Origin: JABSSA01 sp039960995
GTDB lineage: Bacteria > Pseudomonadota > Alphaproteobacteria > Rhodobacterales > Rhodobacteraceae
NCBI GenBank assembly: GCA_039960995.1
Contig: JBDVKF010000064.1
Span: 1-64,000, forward strand
Direction: 5' to 3'
Length of the DNA: 64,000 nucleotides
The translations under genes were made by a program, and so were the position numbers. The notes below the pieces were generated by a model that saw only the letters and a program-made list of their open reading frames with translations, was not told the DNA's origin and made no database searches. Position 1 is the stretch's first letter. The number at the start of each line of letters is the position of its first letter. Positions 16,767 through 25,359 of this stretch are shown piece after piece.

Positions 16767-17553
16767 CGTGCTCCTCGCCTTCATCTGTGTCGGTCCAATC
16801 GAAATCTGGGCCACAGAATGTTTTGATCTGCAGAGTAGTTTCACCGATTGTAATCTTGTCACCGTCCACCAGATCTTCGTTTGAAATCACTGGCTTGTTG
16901 TTCAAACGGACGATATTCGCCTTTCCGCCATGTCCAAGGAGGAACTTGCGGGATTCAGGATCGTAAACGACGGCAGCGTGGTTGCTACGCGAAATAGACG
17001 CGTCGCCAAAATCAAGTTGGATTGATTGGTCTTCGCCGCGGCCTATCTGTGCCATTCCCGATGACAATGCAAAACAATGTCCGCGTCCAGGACCTTCCAC
17101 TACAAGGATCCAGCCAACTGGAAATTGCACCTGCTCGGCTTGCGCGACTTTCGGGGCTTCGTCAAAGATATCAACAACTTCACCGTCCGATTTGTCAAAA
17201 CCAATCAGACGTGTACGATTACGACGTGCCCGCGATGACGCACGGTTAGGTGCAGCAACAGCCGGGGCTTCCTGAGCACTGACAGATTCCGAGTCATCAT
17301 CATCCAAATCCCAGATATTCACAGATTCCTGCGGCTGATTTCCAACCGAATCCATCACCGTTGCGACCGTAGACATATTCATGTCTTCCAGATCACTAGG
17401 TTCTACATCTGAATTTGTGCCGGCGCGCGCGCTGGCGGCAGCTTGCAGAATTGATAGATCCTGTTCATCTACATCAACCTCGAAAGAGGTTCTGGAGACC
17501 GATTTAGGTTCCGATTTCGCGGATCGTCCGAATATTTTACTCAGGAATCTCAT
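16747..17553 (-). CDS. FHA-domain protein
   Basis: The 268-residue protein has a disordered, acidic N-terminal half (DLDDDDSESVS) with a basic patch (SSRARRNRTRL) and a C-terminal FHA domain (about residues 155-255). The FHA signature residues are present: IGRGED, DASISRSNHAAVVYD and LVDGDKITIGE. FHA domains bind phosphothreonine, so it is a likely adaptor or substrate of the kinase encoded just upstream. Kinase-FHA-PP2C is the triad that controls type VI secretion in other bacteria (PpkA, Fha, PppA), but no secretion gene is here. Confidence 0.85.
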   Translation of the reverse strand: MRFLSKIFGRSAKSEPKSVSRTSFEVDVDEQDLSILQAAASARAGTNSDVEPSDLEDMNMSTVATVMDSVGNQPQESVNIWDLDDDDSESVSAQEAPAVAAPNRASSRARRNRTRLIGFDKSDGEVVDIFDEAPKVAQAEQVQFPVGWILVVEGPGRGHCFALSSGMAQIGRGEDQSIQLDFGDASISRSNHAAVVYDPESRKFLLGHGGKANIVRLNNKPVISNEDLVDGDKITIGETTLQIKTFCGPDFDWTDTDEGEEHDDVAIA

Positions 17554-17598
17554 TGCTCTAACCCTATTCCCTATTTGTGTGGTGCGTGTGGTTCAAAA

Positions 17599-20340
17599 TT
17601 ACTGAGAAATCGTGCCGTCGAATGGGAATGCGACAGCCCATGTGGTTTCGCCACGTTTGATTGCGAAGTTGAACGTTGTCTCACCTTGCGCAATCTCGCG
17701 CGCAAGAATGTCACCAAGGTCTGTGCGTTCGGACAACAATTCGCTGCTTTCAAGATAGCCGAACATGATATCGCCCTGTTGCATATCCAGATTCAGAGAT
17801 GCAGGAGCTTCTGTCACGCGTGTGATCCATGTTCCGTCTTCTGGCGCTGCTTCAAAAACAAGGCCATTTGACAGACGTGTGATCTCTACGACCGACAACG
17901 ACCAAACCGTTTCTTGTGCGGTTTCCAAAGTTACGCCCGTGTTTACTGTGACCTCAACGGTGTCACCACGTGGTTTGTTCGTAGAAGCACGAACAGCGGC
18001 TTTGAATTCATCCAGATCGCCGACTTCAATTTGGTTTACCGAAAACACGTTGGTTACTGCGTTTTCGTCGCCGCTAAATCCAACGCCGTTCGGCAGTGAA
18101 ACATTCCAATCGCGTTCGATTCCAGCGACTCGCACGCCCTTTGTTTCAGGCAGTGCAGCAGGTACTGTATCAACGGACGCAACAACAATCTGGCTTGGCG
18201 CGACGGGCGCATCCGGAAGGAAACGGTTCAGTTTGGGACGCGCGTCAGGGTCAACAAAGCTCGGCAATTCTACTGCACTTACAGCAGGTCCGAAAGAAAG
18301 CTGGTCTGGTTGGTCGAGCTGTACATCCACGGGTGGCAGCCCAGCAGTTGCGATGGTCGGAAGGTCTGTACCATTTTGTGTCACAAGTGACGCAACATCC
18401 AGAGCCGTAACTCGAACAGGTGCCGAAGCATCAGCGACTGGCTCCAGATTTGGACCGTCTTCGCTCGCAATATCGGCCAATTCCGGTGCGTCGCTTTGAA
18501 TATCTGATGCAGAGAGGTCTGCAAAAGCCACCTCTGGCAACGGCGCCGGTTCAGGCTCAACATTTGCTGATTCTGGTGCGATTTCAGCTGTCTCGACAAC
18601 GGGTGCCTCAACAGGCTCCGCCGGGGTGTCCACGACAGCAACTTCGGACTCTGTAATTTCTTCGACTGGCGTGCCTACGACAGCAACATCCGATTCTGTA
18701 CCGTCAGCTGGTGCAGACGGCGCGTCCGGTGTTGGCGTCAGGACAAGAGCGTCAATCAAGCTCGATTCATCTTGAAGCTCTGGAGTCGGCGCTTCGGTGT
18801 TTTCAGCAACGTCCAAACCGTCTTCGGCAGGCGGCAGAACAAGAGCTTGGATGGCCTCATCCACTGATGATTGATCAATGGGTTCCGAAGCCCCGGTATT
18901 GAGACCATCAAGAGCCAGATTTTCAATAGCGAGATCGACAGCTGTCTGATCCGATGGAGATGGATCAATTGGATCAAGAGGAGTTGAATCTTCTGGAGCG
19001 CCATCCGTTGGAGCTGGAGTTGATGCTTCTAGATCTGCGATTAGACCAGCAACCAGATCAGCCGGTGCAACCTCTGCCACTTCAGTAGGCTCAGCAGCTT
19101 CTATTTGGTCTGTTGTCAAAGCTGCAATGTCGTCCAAGACAGAACCTGCGGCTGCGGGTTCCGTAACCTCGAGTGACTCAACCGGAGCAACTGACACTTC
19201 TTCAGGTGTGTCACTTGCAACAACTCCTGTCGAAGAAGCTTCATCCCCACCGAACAGATTCAATTGCGTAGATGCGCCGATTGCAACCAGACCCACGATG
19301 GCGGCGGTTGCAAGCAACATGCCTTTGCGCGATTTTGGTCCAACTGGTCCTGCAACAACTTCGGGCTTGGCCTTTTTCTTGGCAGCAAGCGCCGCAGCGC
19401 TTTCAGAAACCGCACGGCCTTCGATCATATCGATCCAATCACCTGCAGACGCAATCCGATCTTTTGGAAGAATCGCTAGTGACTTGTCGATTGCCGACAA
19501 AAAGGCGTCATCATACCCTTTGACACGGCCTTTCAACGGGGCGTAAGGATCAGGATCTCCTGACGCGACAGCTGAAAGTCGTGCCTGGCTATTCGGCGGT
19601 AATTCATCGGTTAACAGGTGGAAAAATGATGCACCCAATGCGTACAGATCGCTATACGCTCCCTGATCACTTCCTGCGATATAGAACTCTTGCGGACTGT
19701 AGCCGTCTTTGACCACGCGCAATGCAGAAAGAACCCGGCTTTTCTGAGTCGCTTCTTCGCGGGCAGCACCAAAGTCGATCAAAACGGGGTTCTTGTCTGC
19801 ATCCAGCAGGATGTTGTCAGGCGAGATGTCACGGTGCAAGATGCCCTGCTCGTGAATGAACTCAATCGCGTCCAAAGATTTGCGCAGGACGTGCTTAACT
19901 TCATCCGGAGTCAAACCATCTTTTGGATCTTCGATGATATCCAATAGATCGCGTCCATCGACGAAATCCAGGGCCATATAGGCCGTGTTGTTTTCTTCAA
20001 ACACCTGGTGCACGCCAACAATGTTGGGGTGATTCATTTTTGCGAGGCTTCGCGCTTCTTGAACAAACAGGCGCACGATCGATCCGAGCTCTGATTGATG
20101 TGCTCGACTGCGTGCCGAAACAAGCGCCTTGGACCGACGGCAGAAAGCCCCGGGGAAACACTCTTTGATCACGACGCGACGGTCCAAGCTGTCCCGAGCT
20201 TCATACGTGATACCGAAGCCTCCCGCATTCAGAAAGCGTTCGATCGTAAATTGGCCGTGCATCAATGTGCTGCCCGGCTTTAGTTCGTCCGCAAACTCGT
20301 CTTTGTCGTCGAACTCATCTTTTAATTTCGCGTTGCCCAT
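17599..20340 (-). CDS. Membrane Ser/Thr protein kinase with long acidic region and C-terminal PDZ-like domain
   Basis: The 913-residue protein has a Hanks-type kinase domain (residues about 30-305): glycine loop NAGGFGITY (38-46), Lys59 in VVIKE, catalytic HRD (169-171) and DFG (189-191). A single transmembrane segment follows at about 341-358. The next 300 residues are Ala/Pro/Glu/Asp-rich with imperfect repeats (for example SEVAVVDTPAE). The last 150 residues hold a compact domain with ITRVTEAPASLNLDMQQGD, which resembles the PDZ-like sensors of some kinases. Topology puts the kinase in the cytoplasm and the PDZ-like part in the periplasm, so the protein can carry an envelope signal inward. 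It is the first gene of the leftward operon ending at 9843. Confidence 0.85.
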   Translation of the reverse strand: MGNAKLKDEFDDKDEFADELKPGSTLMHGQFTIERFLNAGGFGITYEARDSLDRRVVIKECFPGAFCRRSKALVSARSRAHQSELGSIVRLFVQEARSLAKMNHPNIVGVHQVFEENNTAYMALDFVDGRDLLDIIEDPKDGLTPDEVKHVLRKSLDAIEFIHEQGILHRDISPDNILLDADKNPVLIDFGAAREEATQKSRVLSALRVVKDGYSPQEFYIAGSDQGAYSDLYALGASFFHLLTDELPPNSQARLSAVASGDPDPYAPLKGRVKGYDDAFLSAIDKSLAILPKDRIASAGDWIDMIEGRAVSESAAALAAKKKAKPEVVAGPVGPKSRKGMLLATAAIVGLVAIGASTQLNLFGGDEASSTGVVASDTPEEVSVAPVESLEVTEPAAAGSVLDDIAALTTDQIEAAEPTEVAEVAPADLVAGLIADLEASTPAPTDGAPEDSTPLDPIDPSPSDQTAVDLAIENLALDGLNTGASEPIDQSSVDEAIQALVLPPAEDGLDVAENTEAPTPELQDESSLIDALVLTPTPDAPSAPADGTESDVAVVGTPVEEITESEVAVVDTPAEPVEAPVVETAEIAPESANVEPEPAPLPEVAFADLSASDIQSDAPELADIASEDGPNLEPVADASAPVRVTALDVASLVTQNGTDLPTIATAGLPPVDVQLDQPDQLSFGPAVSAVELPSFVDPDARPKLNRFLPDAPVAPSQIVVASVDTVPAALPETKGVRVAGIERDWNVSLPNGVGFSGDENAVTNVFSVNQIEVGDLDEFKAAVRASTNKPRGDTVEVTVNTGVTLETAQETVWSLSVVEITRLSNGLVFEAAPEDGTWITRVTEAPASLNLDMQQGDIMFGYLESSELLSERTDLGDILAREIAQGETTFNFAIKRGETTWAVAFPFDGTISQ

Positions 20341-20385
20341 CGCTCAGGTCCTAAAATCTGGCCGTACTTTTGGCCTCTGTTCACC

Positions 20386-20412
20386 ACTATAATCACCTTT
20401 GAAACTTGTCAT
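20386..20412 (-). promoter_or_regulatory. Possible sigma-70 promoter of the kinase operon
   Basis: On the minus strand ATGACA (20407-20412) and TATAGT (20386-20391) are separated by 15 bases, somewhat short for sigma-70. They lie 46-72 bases upstream of the ATG at 20340. This is a visual guess. Confidence 0.25.
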
Positions 20413-20679
20413 AAACATGACCGCATAGGGGTATTTGTGCGTAATGCCCGTTTCCGAACCGTTATTGTCTTCAGACAGGAAATAAAGGTGGAATCCTCCG
20501 GAATCTACTTAATCTATGGGTTTTCCCACGTTTTCAGCACATTGAAAGACCTGCATAAACCATAGGATCAAGGATAAAGCGCCATATTGTGTCCGTATCG
20601 TGAATAGCTGAATCGTTAAGAATCGGCAAGACATGTGCGAATCTGTCAAACTTTAGATAACTGCTCTTGCAATATGCTC

Positions 20680-20697
20680 TACCTATCGGTAGGTAGA
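20680..20697. promoter_or_regulatory. Perfect inverted repeat, TetR-type operator candidate
   Basis: CTACCTA-TCGG-TAGGTAG is an 18-bp inverted repeat with 7-bp perfect arms. Size and style fit TetR-family operators. It lies in the 540-bp gap between the divergent kinase operon (start 20340) and the cupin gene (start 20884), closer to the latter. No TetR gene is in the window. The rest of the gap shows no gene. Confidence 0.45.
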
Positions 20698-20883
20698 TAG
20701 ATGGTGAATTTGGAATAAGGGGTCGAATCGAATGACAACTTATGGTTTGGCGAAACCCTAAAGGTGTTTTTTACACGTTGCCTGCTCCAATCTGATCGCC
20801 AGAAAGAATCGCATGGGAGTTCAGAGTCTTATGAATCGCCCGCAGCCCTTGTGCGCACCAGCGCTTTGATGAGGAAACCCAAG

Positions 20884-21561
20884 ATGGAATTGAACGCAGA
20901 TTTTTCCCAGCGTGTTGTTGTCCACTCAGATGAAGTGGAATGGCTCGCCTCTCCGATGCCTGGCGTTGACCGCAGGATGTTGGACAGGATTGGCAACGAA
21001 GTGGCGCGTGCCACAACGATCGTCCGCTACGCCCCCCAAAGCAAATTTTCGGCACATACCCACACAGGCGGCGAAGAATTCATTGTGCTCGAAGGCGTCT
21101 TTCAAGACGAACACGGCGACTTTCCTGTTGGGTCCTATGTGCGCAACCCACCGACATCGTCGCACACGCCCGGATCTGAACCCGGAACAACAATCTTTGT
21201 TAAGCTTTGGCAGTTTGAGCCAGATGACCGGACTCAGATCATGATCAACATGGACAAAACCGAACCCGTTCCTGCGGATGGCCGCCCCGGAGTATCAATC
21301 ATCCCTTTATACAAGGACGCCAGGGAAACAGTCCGAACCGAGATTTGGTCGAAAGATGCGGACATCGACATCGACCTTCCCGAAGGCGGTGAGTTTCTTG
21401 TGCTGGACGGAAGCTTTTCGGACGAACAAGACACGTTGCGAAAACACTCGTGGTTGCGCATCCCGGAAGGTGGGTCGCTTAAGGCGAAAGCGTTGACCGA
21501 TAAAACACGGGTATGGATGAAGTTACGCCACATACCTCATGCGACTCCGCCGGCTGCATAA
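20884..21561 (+). CDS. ChrR-like double cupin protein
   Basis: The 225-residue protein has two cupin domains. The first carries the ChrR cupin motif HTHTGGEEFIVLEG followed by a downstream His (SSHTPG), giving the metal ligands. The second (residues about 115-215; GGEFLVLDG) lacks the His pair. ChrR is the zinc anti-sigma factor of the RpoE singlet-oxygen response in Rhodobacter, but this protein lacks ChrR's N-terminal zinc-binding anti-sigma domain and no ECF sigma gene adjoins, so it is more likely an enzyme or sensor of the same cupin family. The ATG at 20884 is preferred because GAGG lies 9 bases upstream; the frame is open back to 20764. It is followed 3 bases later by an amine oxidase. 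Confidence 0.7.
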   Translation: MELNADFSQRVVVHSDEVEWLASPMPGVDRRMLDRIGNEVARATTIVRYAPQSKFSAHTHTGGEEFIVLEGVFQDEHGDFPVGSYVRNPPTSSHTPGSEPGTTIFVKLWQFEPDDRTQIMINMDKTEPVPADGRPGVSIIPLYKDARETVRTEIWSKDADIDIDLPEGGEFLVLDGSFSDEQDTLRKHSWLRIPEGGSLKAKALTDKTRVWMKLRHIPHATPPAA

Positions 21562-21564
21562 TCA

Positions 21565-22659
21565 ATGTCCGATCTGATCGACACCGCAGTGATCGGGGCA
21601 GGACTGTCAGGCGTGTCGCTTGCCAGACAGCTCTACCTAGCCGGACAATCTGTGCAGCTTTTCGAAGCGCGCGACCGGTTGGGTGGGCGTATCCATACTA
21701 TTGATGGATTTGATATGGGCCCCGCATGGTTTTGGCCCGGTCAACCAAGGATGGCAGCGCGCATCCAAGCTCACGGATTGCAGATCTTTGATCAATTTTC
21801 CGAAGGCACGCTTAGCTTTGAACAATCGGACGGAAGGGTCATGCGTGATATGGGGTTCTCCTCGATGCGTGGATCGCTTCGCCTGTCTGGCGGGCTTGCT
21901 TCTCTGGTCCAGGCCGAAGCCGCCACTTTGCCGTCTGACACTCTGCACCTATCTTCAACCGTAACATCTATTACCGATGAAACCTCACATGTGCGCATCG
22001 ACTATACCCAATCAGGTCAAGATCAAACGTTACGAGCCCGTCGCGCAGTTCTGACTCTGCCGCCCCGCGTCGCTGATCACCACATTCGCTTTGAACCAAA
22101 TCTATCCAACCCGACCCAACAAGCCATGCAAAACATCCCCACATGGATGGCCGGTCAAGCCAAGGTCGTCGCGATATATGAGTCCGCATTTTGGAGAGAC
22201 GCTGGCCTGTCCGGCGACGCAATGAGCCACCGCGGGCCACTTGTCGAAATCCATGACGCATCCCCCGCACAAGGTGGACCCTTCGCTTTGTTTGGTTTTG
22301 TCGGCGTGCCCGCAGCTGGTCGCACCGACGCCGAAGCCTTGACGCAGGCTTGCGTAGAACAGCTGGCCAACATCTTTGGTCCCGCCGCCTTAAACCCGCG
22401 TGCGGTTCATCTGAAAGATTGGGCCTTTGACCCAAATACGGCGACGCCTGCCGACCAGGCGCCCGTTCACGCACACCCCACTTATGATCTGCCCTCAGCA
22501 ATGCGTGATTTGTGGGGCAACCGCTTGATGTTCGCCGGAACCGAAGTCGCGGCACAGTTCGGTGGCTATCTGGAAGGCGCGCTTGAAGCTGCCGAAACGG
22601 CCGCACATCGCATATTGCGATCGGAAGGCCGTCCCAACAATCTAAACCGTACCGCCTGA
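21565..22659 (+). CDS. FAD-dependent amine oxidase (flavin monoamine oxidase family)
   Basis: The 364-residue protein starts with the dinucleotide-binding motif AVIGAGLSGVSLARQL and continues with FEARDRLGGRIHT, typical of monoamine-oxidase-type flavoproteins. The C-terminal FAD motif is GNRLMFAGTEVA, then GYLEGALEAAETAA. It lies 3 bases after the cupin gene and must be co-expressed. In Rhodobacter the RpoE-ChrR regulon includes an amine-oxidase-like gene, so an oxidative-stress link is possible; the substrate cannot be inferred. Confidence 0.8.
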   Translation: MSDLIDTAVIGAGLSGVSLARQLYLAGQSVQLFEARDRLGGRIHTIDGFDMGPAWFWPGQPRMAARIQAHGLQIFDQFSEGTLSFEQSDGRVMRDMGFSSMRGSLRLSGGLASLVQAEAATLPSDTLHLSSTVTSITDETSHVRIDYTQSGQDQTLRARRAVLTLPPRVADHHIRFEPNLSNPTQQAMQNIPTWMAGQAKVVAIYESAFWRDAGLSGDAMSHRGPLVEIHDASPAQGGPFALFGFVGVPAAGRTDAEALTQACVEQLANIFGPAALNPRAVHLKDWAFDPNTATPADQAPVHAHPTYDLPSAMRDLWGNRLMFAGTEVAAQFGGYLEGALEAAETAAHRILRSEGRPNNLNRTA

Positions 22660-22886
22660 CGCGGCACGGCAATAATTCTGTCGAATTTTGAATTCATACG
22701 AGCCAACTTAAGTAAACGGAAAGAGTGAAAAAACTTGTACGCTGAGAGTGCTGCGCCGGTCAGCCGCCTTGAGAGGATCAACATCAGAGATCACACGCGA
22801 AAAGCGCTAGACGAAAGAAATTGTTATTACACATCAACGGCTACAAAGCTTAAAAGGGACGTTGGTGTTTATGTCGGGAGCAAACC

Positions 22887-23633
22887 TTGAGCACGCAAGA
22901 AGAGATGATTTCCGTCTCCAACGTGGATAAATTCTACGATAAGTTTCAAGCCCTCACCGACGTCAGCCTTAGCGTTAAGAAGGGCGAACGCGTCGTTATC
23001 TGTGGGCCGTCGGGTTCGGGTAAATCAACGCTAATCCGGTGCTTCAACGGTTTGGAGTTCCACAATGCCGGGCAAATTCGCATCGATGGCATAGACGTTG
23101 AAGAAGACAGCAAGGATCTGGGTCGTTTGCGCCAAGAGGTCGGCATGGTGTTCCAGCAGTTCAATCTGTTCCCACATCTGACCATCCTTGAAAACCTGAC
23201 AATCGGGCCGATCAAGGTCCAGAAAATCAGTCAGGCCGAAGCCGAAGAACGTGCGCGCAAATACCTTGAGCGGGTGCATATCCCTGAACAGGCCGACAAA
23301 TACCCTGCCCAGCTTTCAGGCGGTCAACAGCAACGTGTGGCCATCGCGCGCTCGTTGTGTATGGAAACGCGGATCATGCTGTTTGACGAACCAACCTCGG
23401 CCCTTGACCCAGAAATGATCAACGAAGTACTAGACGTAATGGTTGAACTTGCAGACACTGGGATCACCATGGTTTGCGTGACCCACGAAATGGGTTTTGC
23501 GCGCAAGGTCGCAGACACAATGGTATTTATGGAAGCAGGCCGCATCGTCGAAGTCGCCCCCCCTGACAAATTCTTCACCAATCCCGACAGCGAGCGTTGC
23601 AAGATGTTCCTAAGCCAAATTCTGGAACACTAA
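22887..23633 (+). CDS. Polar amino acid ABC transporter ATP-binding protein
   Basis: The 248-residue ATPase has Walker A GPSGSGKST, the Q-loop in VFQQFNLFPHLT, the signature LSGGQQQR, Walker B IMLFDEPTSALDP and the switch His in VCVTHEMGFA. It matches the GlnQ/HisP-type family. The start is given at TTG 22887, which has GGGAG 7 bases upstream; an ATG at 22905 would begin exactly where most family members start and cannot be ruled out. It heads an operon of four genes (ATPase, permease, binding protein, permease). Confidence 0.85.
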   Translation: MSTQEEMISVSNVDKFYDKFQALTDVSLSVKKGERVVICGPSGSGKSTLIRCFNGLEFHNAGQIRIDGIDVEEDSKDLGRLRQEVGMVFQQFNLFPHLTILENLTIGPIKVQKISQAEAEERARKYLERVHIPEQADKYPAQLSGGQQQRVAIARSLCMETRIMLFDEPTSALDPEMINEVLDVMVELADTGITMVCVTHEMGFARKVADTMVFMEAGRIVEVAPPDKFFTNPDSERCKMFLSQILEH

Positions 23634-24443
23634 ATGGCAACCACAAAGCGCCGATTTTTCAAGACCTTTCTCAATGCTGTGCCGGTGGCAGTCGCATTGT
23701 ATTTGGTCGTCATCTTGGGAATTTTCTGGCTTGCGTATTCTGGTGCGCAAGCAATGGGGTATAATTGGCAATGGTACCGCATGCCGCAATATTTCTACAC
23801 GTTGACGGATGACGGGTTTCAGTGGGGCGAAATCATGATCGGGCTGGTCAAAACGATCCAGCTGTCTGGAACTGCGTTCTTCTTTGCCACTTTGCTTGGA
23901 TTGCTAGTTGCGCTTTTGCGATTGTCGGATTTGTTGGTGGGCAAAGCTGTCGCTGTCGTATTTTTAGAATTCGTACGCAACATGCCCATCCTCGTACTGC
24001 TCTATCTGTTTTACTATGTTTTGGGGCCGGTTTTTGAACTGGACCGGTACACGGCCAGCATCATGTGCCTTGCCGTTTTCCACGCCGCTCTGATTTCGGA
24101 AATCTTCCGCGCGGGCATCAATTCAGTGGCGAAAGGCCAATGGGAAGGTGCAACGTCCATCGGCATGACCAAGATGCAAGCCTATCGCTATATCGTGTTG
24201 CCACAATCGGTAAAGTTCATGCTGCCCCCGATGACCGGCGAAATCGTCCACTTGGTCAAAAGCTCTGCAATCGTCAGCGTGATTGCCGTCGCCGAACTTA
24301 CAACGATGGGTCGAAACTTGATCTCAGACACCTACATGAGCTTTGAGATCTGGTTCACCATCGCCGCCGTCTATCTAATCCTAACCCTTTTGCTGTCGTT
24401 CGGCGTCTCAGAAATCGAAAAGAAATACGCCGTTCAAACATGA
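23634..24443 (+). CDS. Polar amino acid ABC transporter permease
   Basis: The 269-residue protein is a HisM/GlnP-type inner-membrane permease with about five to six transmembrane segments. The EAA loop is seen in EGATSIGMTKMQAYRYIVLPQ. The start is immediately after the stop codon of the ATPase. It probably pairs with the permease at 25360-26247 to form a heterodimeric channel. Confidence 0.85.
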   Translation: MATTKRRFFKTFLNAVPVAVALYLVVILGIFWLAYSGAQAMGYNWQWYRMPQYFYTLTDDGFQWGEIMIGLVKTIQLSGTAFFFATLLGLLVALLRLSDLLVGKAVAVVFLEFVRNMPILVLLYLFYYVLGPVFELDRYTASIMCLAVFHAALISEIFRAGINSVAKGQWEGATSIGMTKMQAYRYIVLPQSVKFMLPPMTGEIVHLVKSSAIVSVIAVAELTTMGRNLISDTYMSFEIWFTIAAVYLILTLLLSFGVSEIEKKYAVQT

Positions 24444-24465
24444 TAATTCAACAAGGAGAGAAGCA

Positions 24466-25299
24466 ATGAAAATCACGAGACGTTTTGCAGGGATAGCCCT
24501 AGCGTCGGCCACTGCATTGGCAATGGCGTTGCCAGCGTCCGCACAAGATGCCCGTCAGGCGTTATCCAGCGCCTCTGTCATCGAAACCATCAAGCAGGAC
24601 GGCGTGATCAAGATTGGCCTGTCCATCTTCCGTCCTTGGTCCATGCGTGACCTCAACGGCGAACTGGTTGGTTTCGAATTGGACGTAGGCCGCGAATTGG
24701 CCAAGGATATGGGTGTCGAAGTTGAATTCGTCCCAACTGCTTGGGACGGTATTATACCTGCGCTTGTTTCGGGCAAATTCGATGTCATCATTTCGGGTAT
24801 GACCATCACGCCACAACGCAACCTGACAGTCTCGTTCTCTGACCCCTATGCTTATTCCGGCCTCACCATTCTGGCCAACAATGCCTTGACCGAAGGTTTC
24901 GCGCTTGAGGATTACAACAGCCCCGACGTGACCTTTTCGGCCCGGCGTGGTGCAACGCCAGCCACAGTAATCGCCGAGATGTTCCCCGAAGCTGAATTGC
25001 TGTTGTTTGACGAAGATGGCGCCGCTGACCAAGAGGTCTTGAATGGCAACGCGCATGCGACGATGGGGGCTGAACCCTCGCCTTCCACATATGCGCGCAA
25101 CTATTCTGACACGGTTAATGTTCCGTTCAACCAAGCCTTCCAAGCGGGTGGTGAAGGGTTTGCGTTTCGCAAGGGTGACCCAGACGCCGAGAACTTTTTC
25201 AACAACTGGATCGGCGTTAAAGAGCGTACAGGTTGGTTGAAAGAGCGTCACGACTATTGGTTCCGTGGCGAAGATTGGGCCGATCAAGTCGCCGAATAA
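24466..25299 (+). CDS. Polar amino acid ABC transporter substrate-binding protein
   Basis: The 277-residue protein has a signal peptide (MKITRRFAGIALASAT...SASA) and the SBP_bac_3 fold: GVIKIGLSIFRPWSM, GFELDVGRELAKDMG, WDGIIPALVSGKFDVIISGMTIT. These are the features of binding proteins for amino acids or similar compounds. An AAGGAGAG box precedes the ATG. A hairpin (25316-25337) follows the stop codon, as is common after binding-protein genes that need higher mRNA levels. Confidence 0.88.
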   Translation: MKITRRFAGIALASATALAMALPASAQDARQALSSASVIETIKQDGVIKIGLSIFRPWSMRDLNGELVGFELDVGRELAKDMGVEVEFVPTAWDGIIPALVSGKFDVIISGMTITPQRNLTVSFSDPYAYSGLTILANNALTEGFALEDYNSPDVTFSARRGATPATVIAEMFPEAELLLFDEDGAADQEVLNGNAHATMGAEPSPSTYARNYSDTVNVPFNQAFQAGGEGFAFRKGDPDAENFFNNWIGVKERTGWLKERHDYWFRGEDWADQVAE

Positions 25300-25315
25300 A
25301 CGACAAGCAAGGTGC

Positions 25316-25337
25316 GGGTGGGCCGACCGACCCTCCC
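25316..25337 (+). promoter_or_regulatory. Intercistronic hairpin after the binding-protein gene
   Basis: GGGTGGG and CCCTCCC pair with one mismatch around an 8-base loop, in the 60-bp gap after the stop at 25299. It likely protects the upstream mRNA or partly terminates transcription, and it places the true permease start downstream, at 25360. Confidence 0.4.
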
Positions 25338-25359
25338 GTTCCCAAGCCAAGAGACACTC

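Noticed and set aside
9843..20340. Type VI secretion locus
   Set aside because: The kinase-FHA-PP2C triad suggested it, but no TssB/C, ClpV, Hcp, VgrG or TssJKLM gene is in the window.
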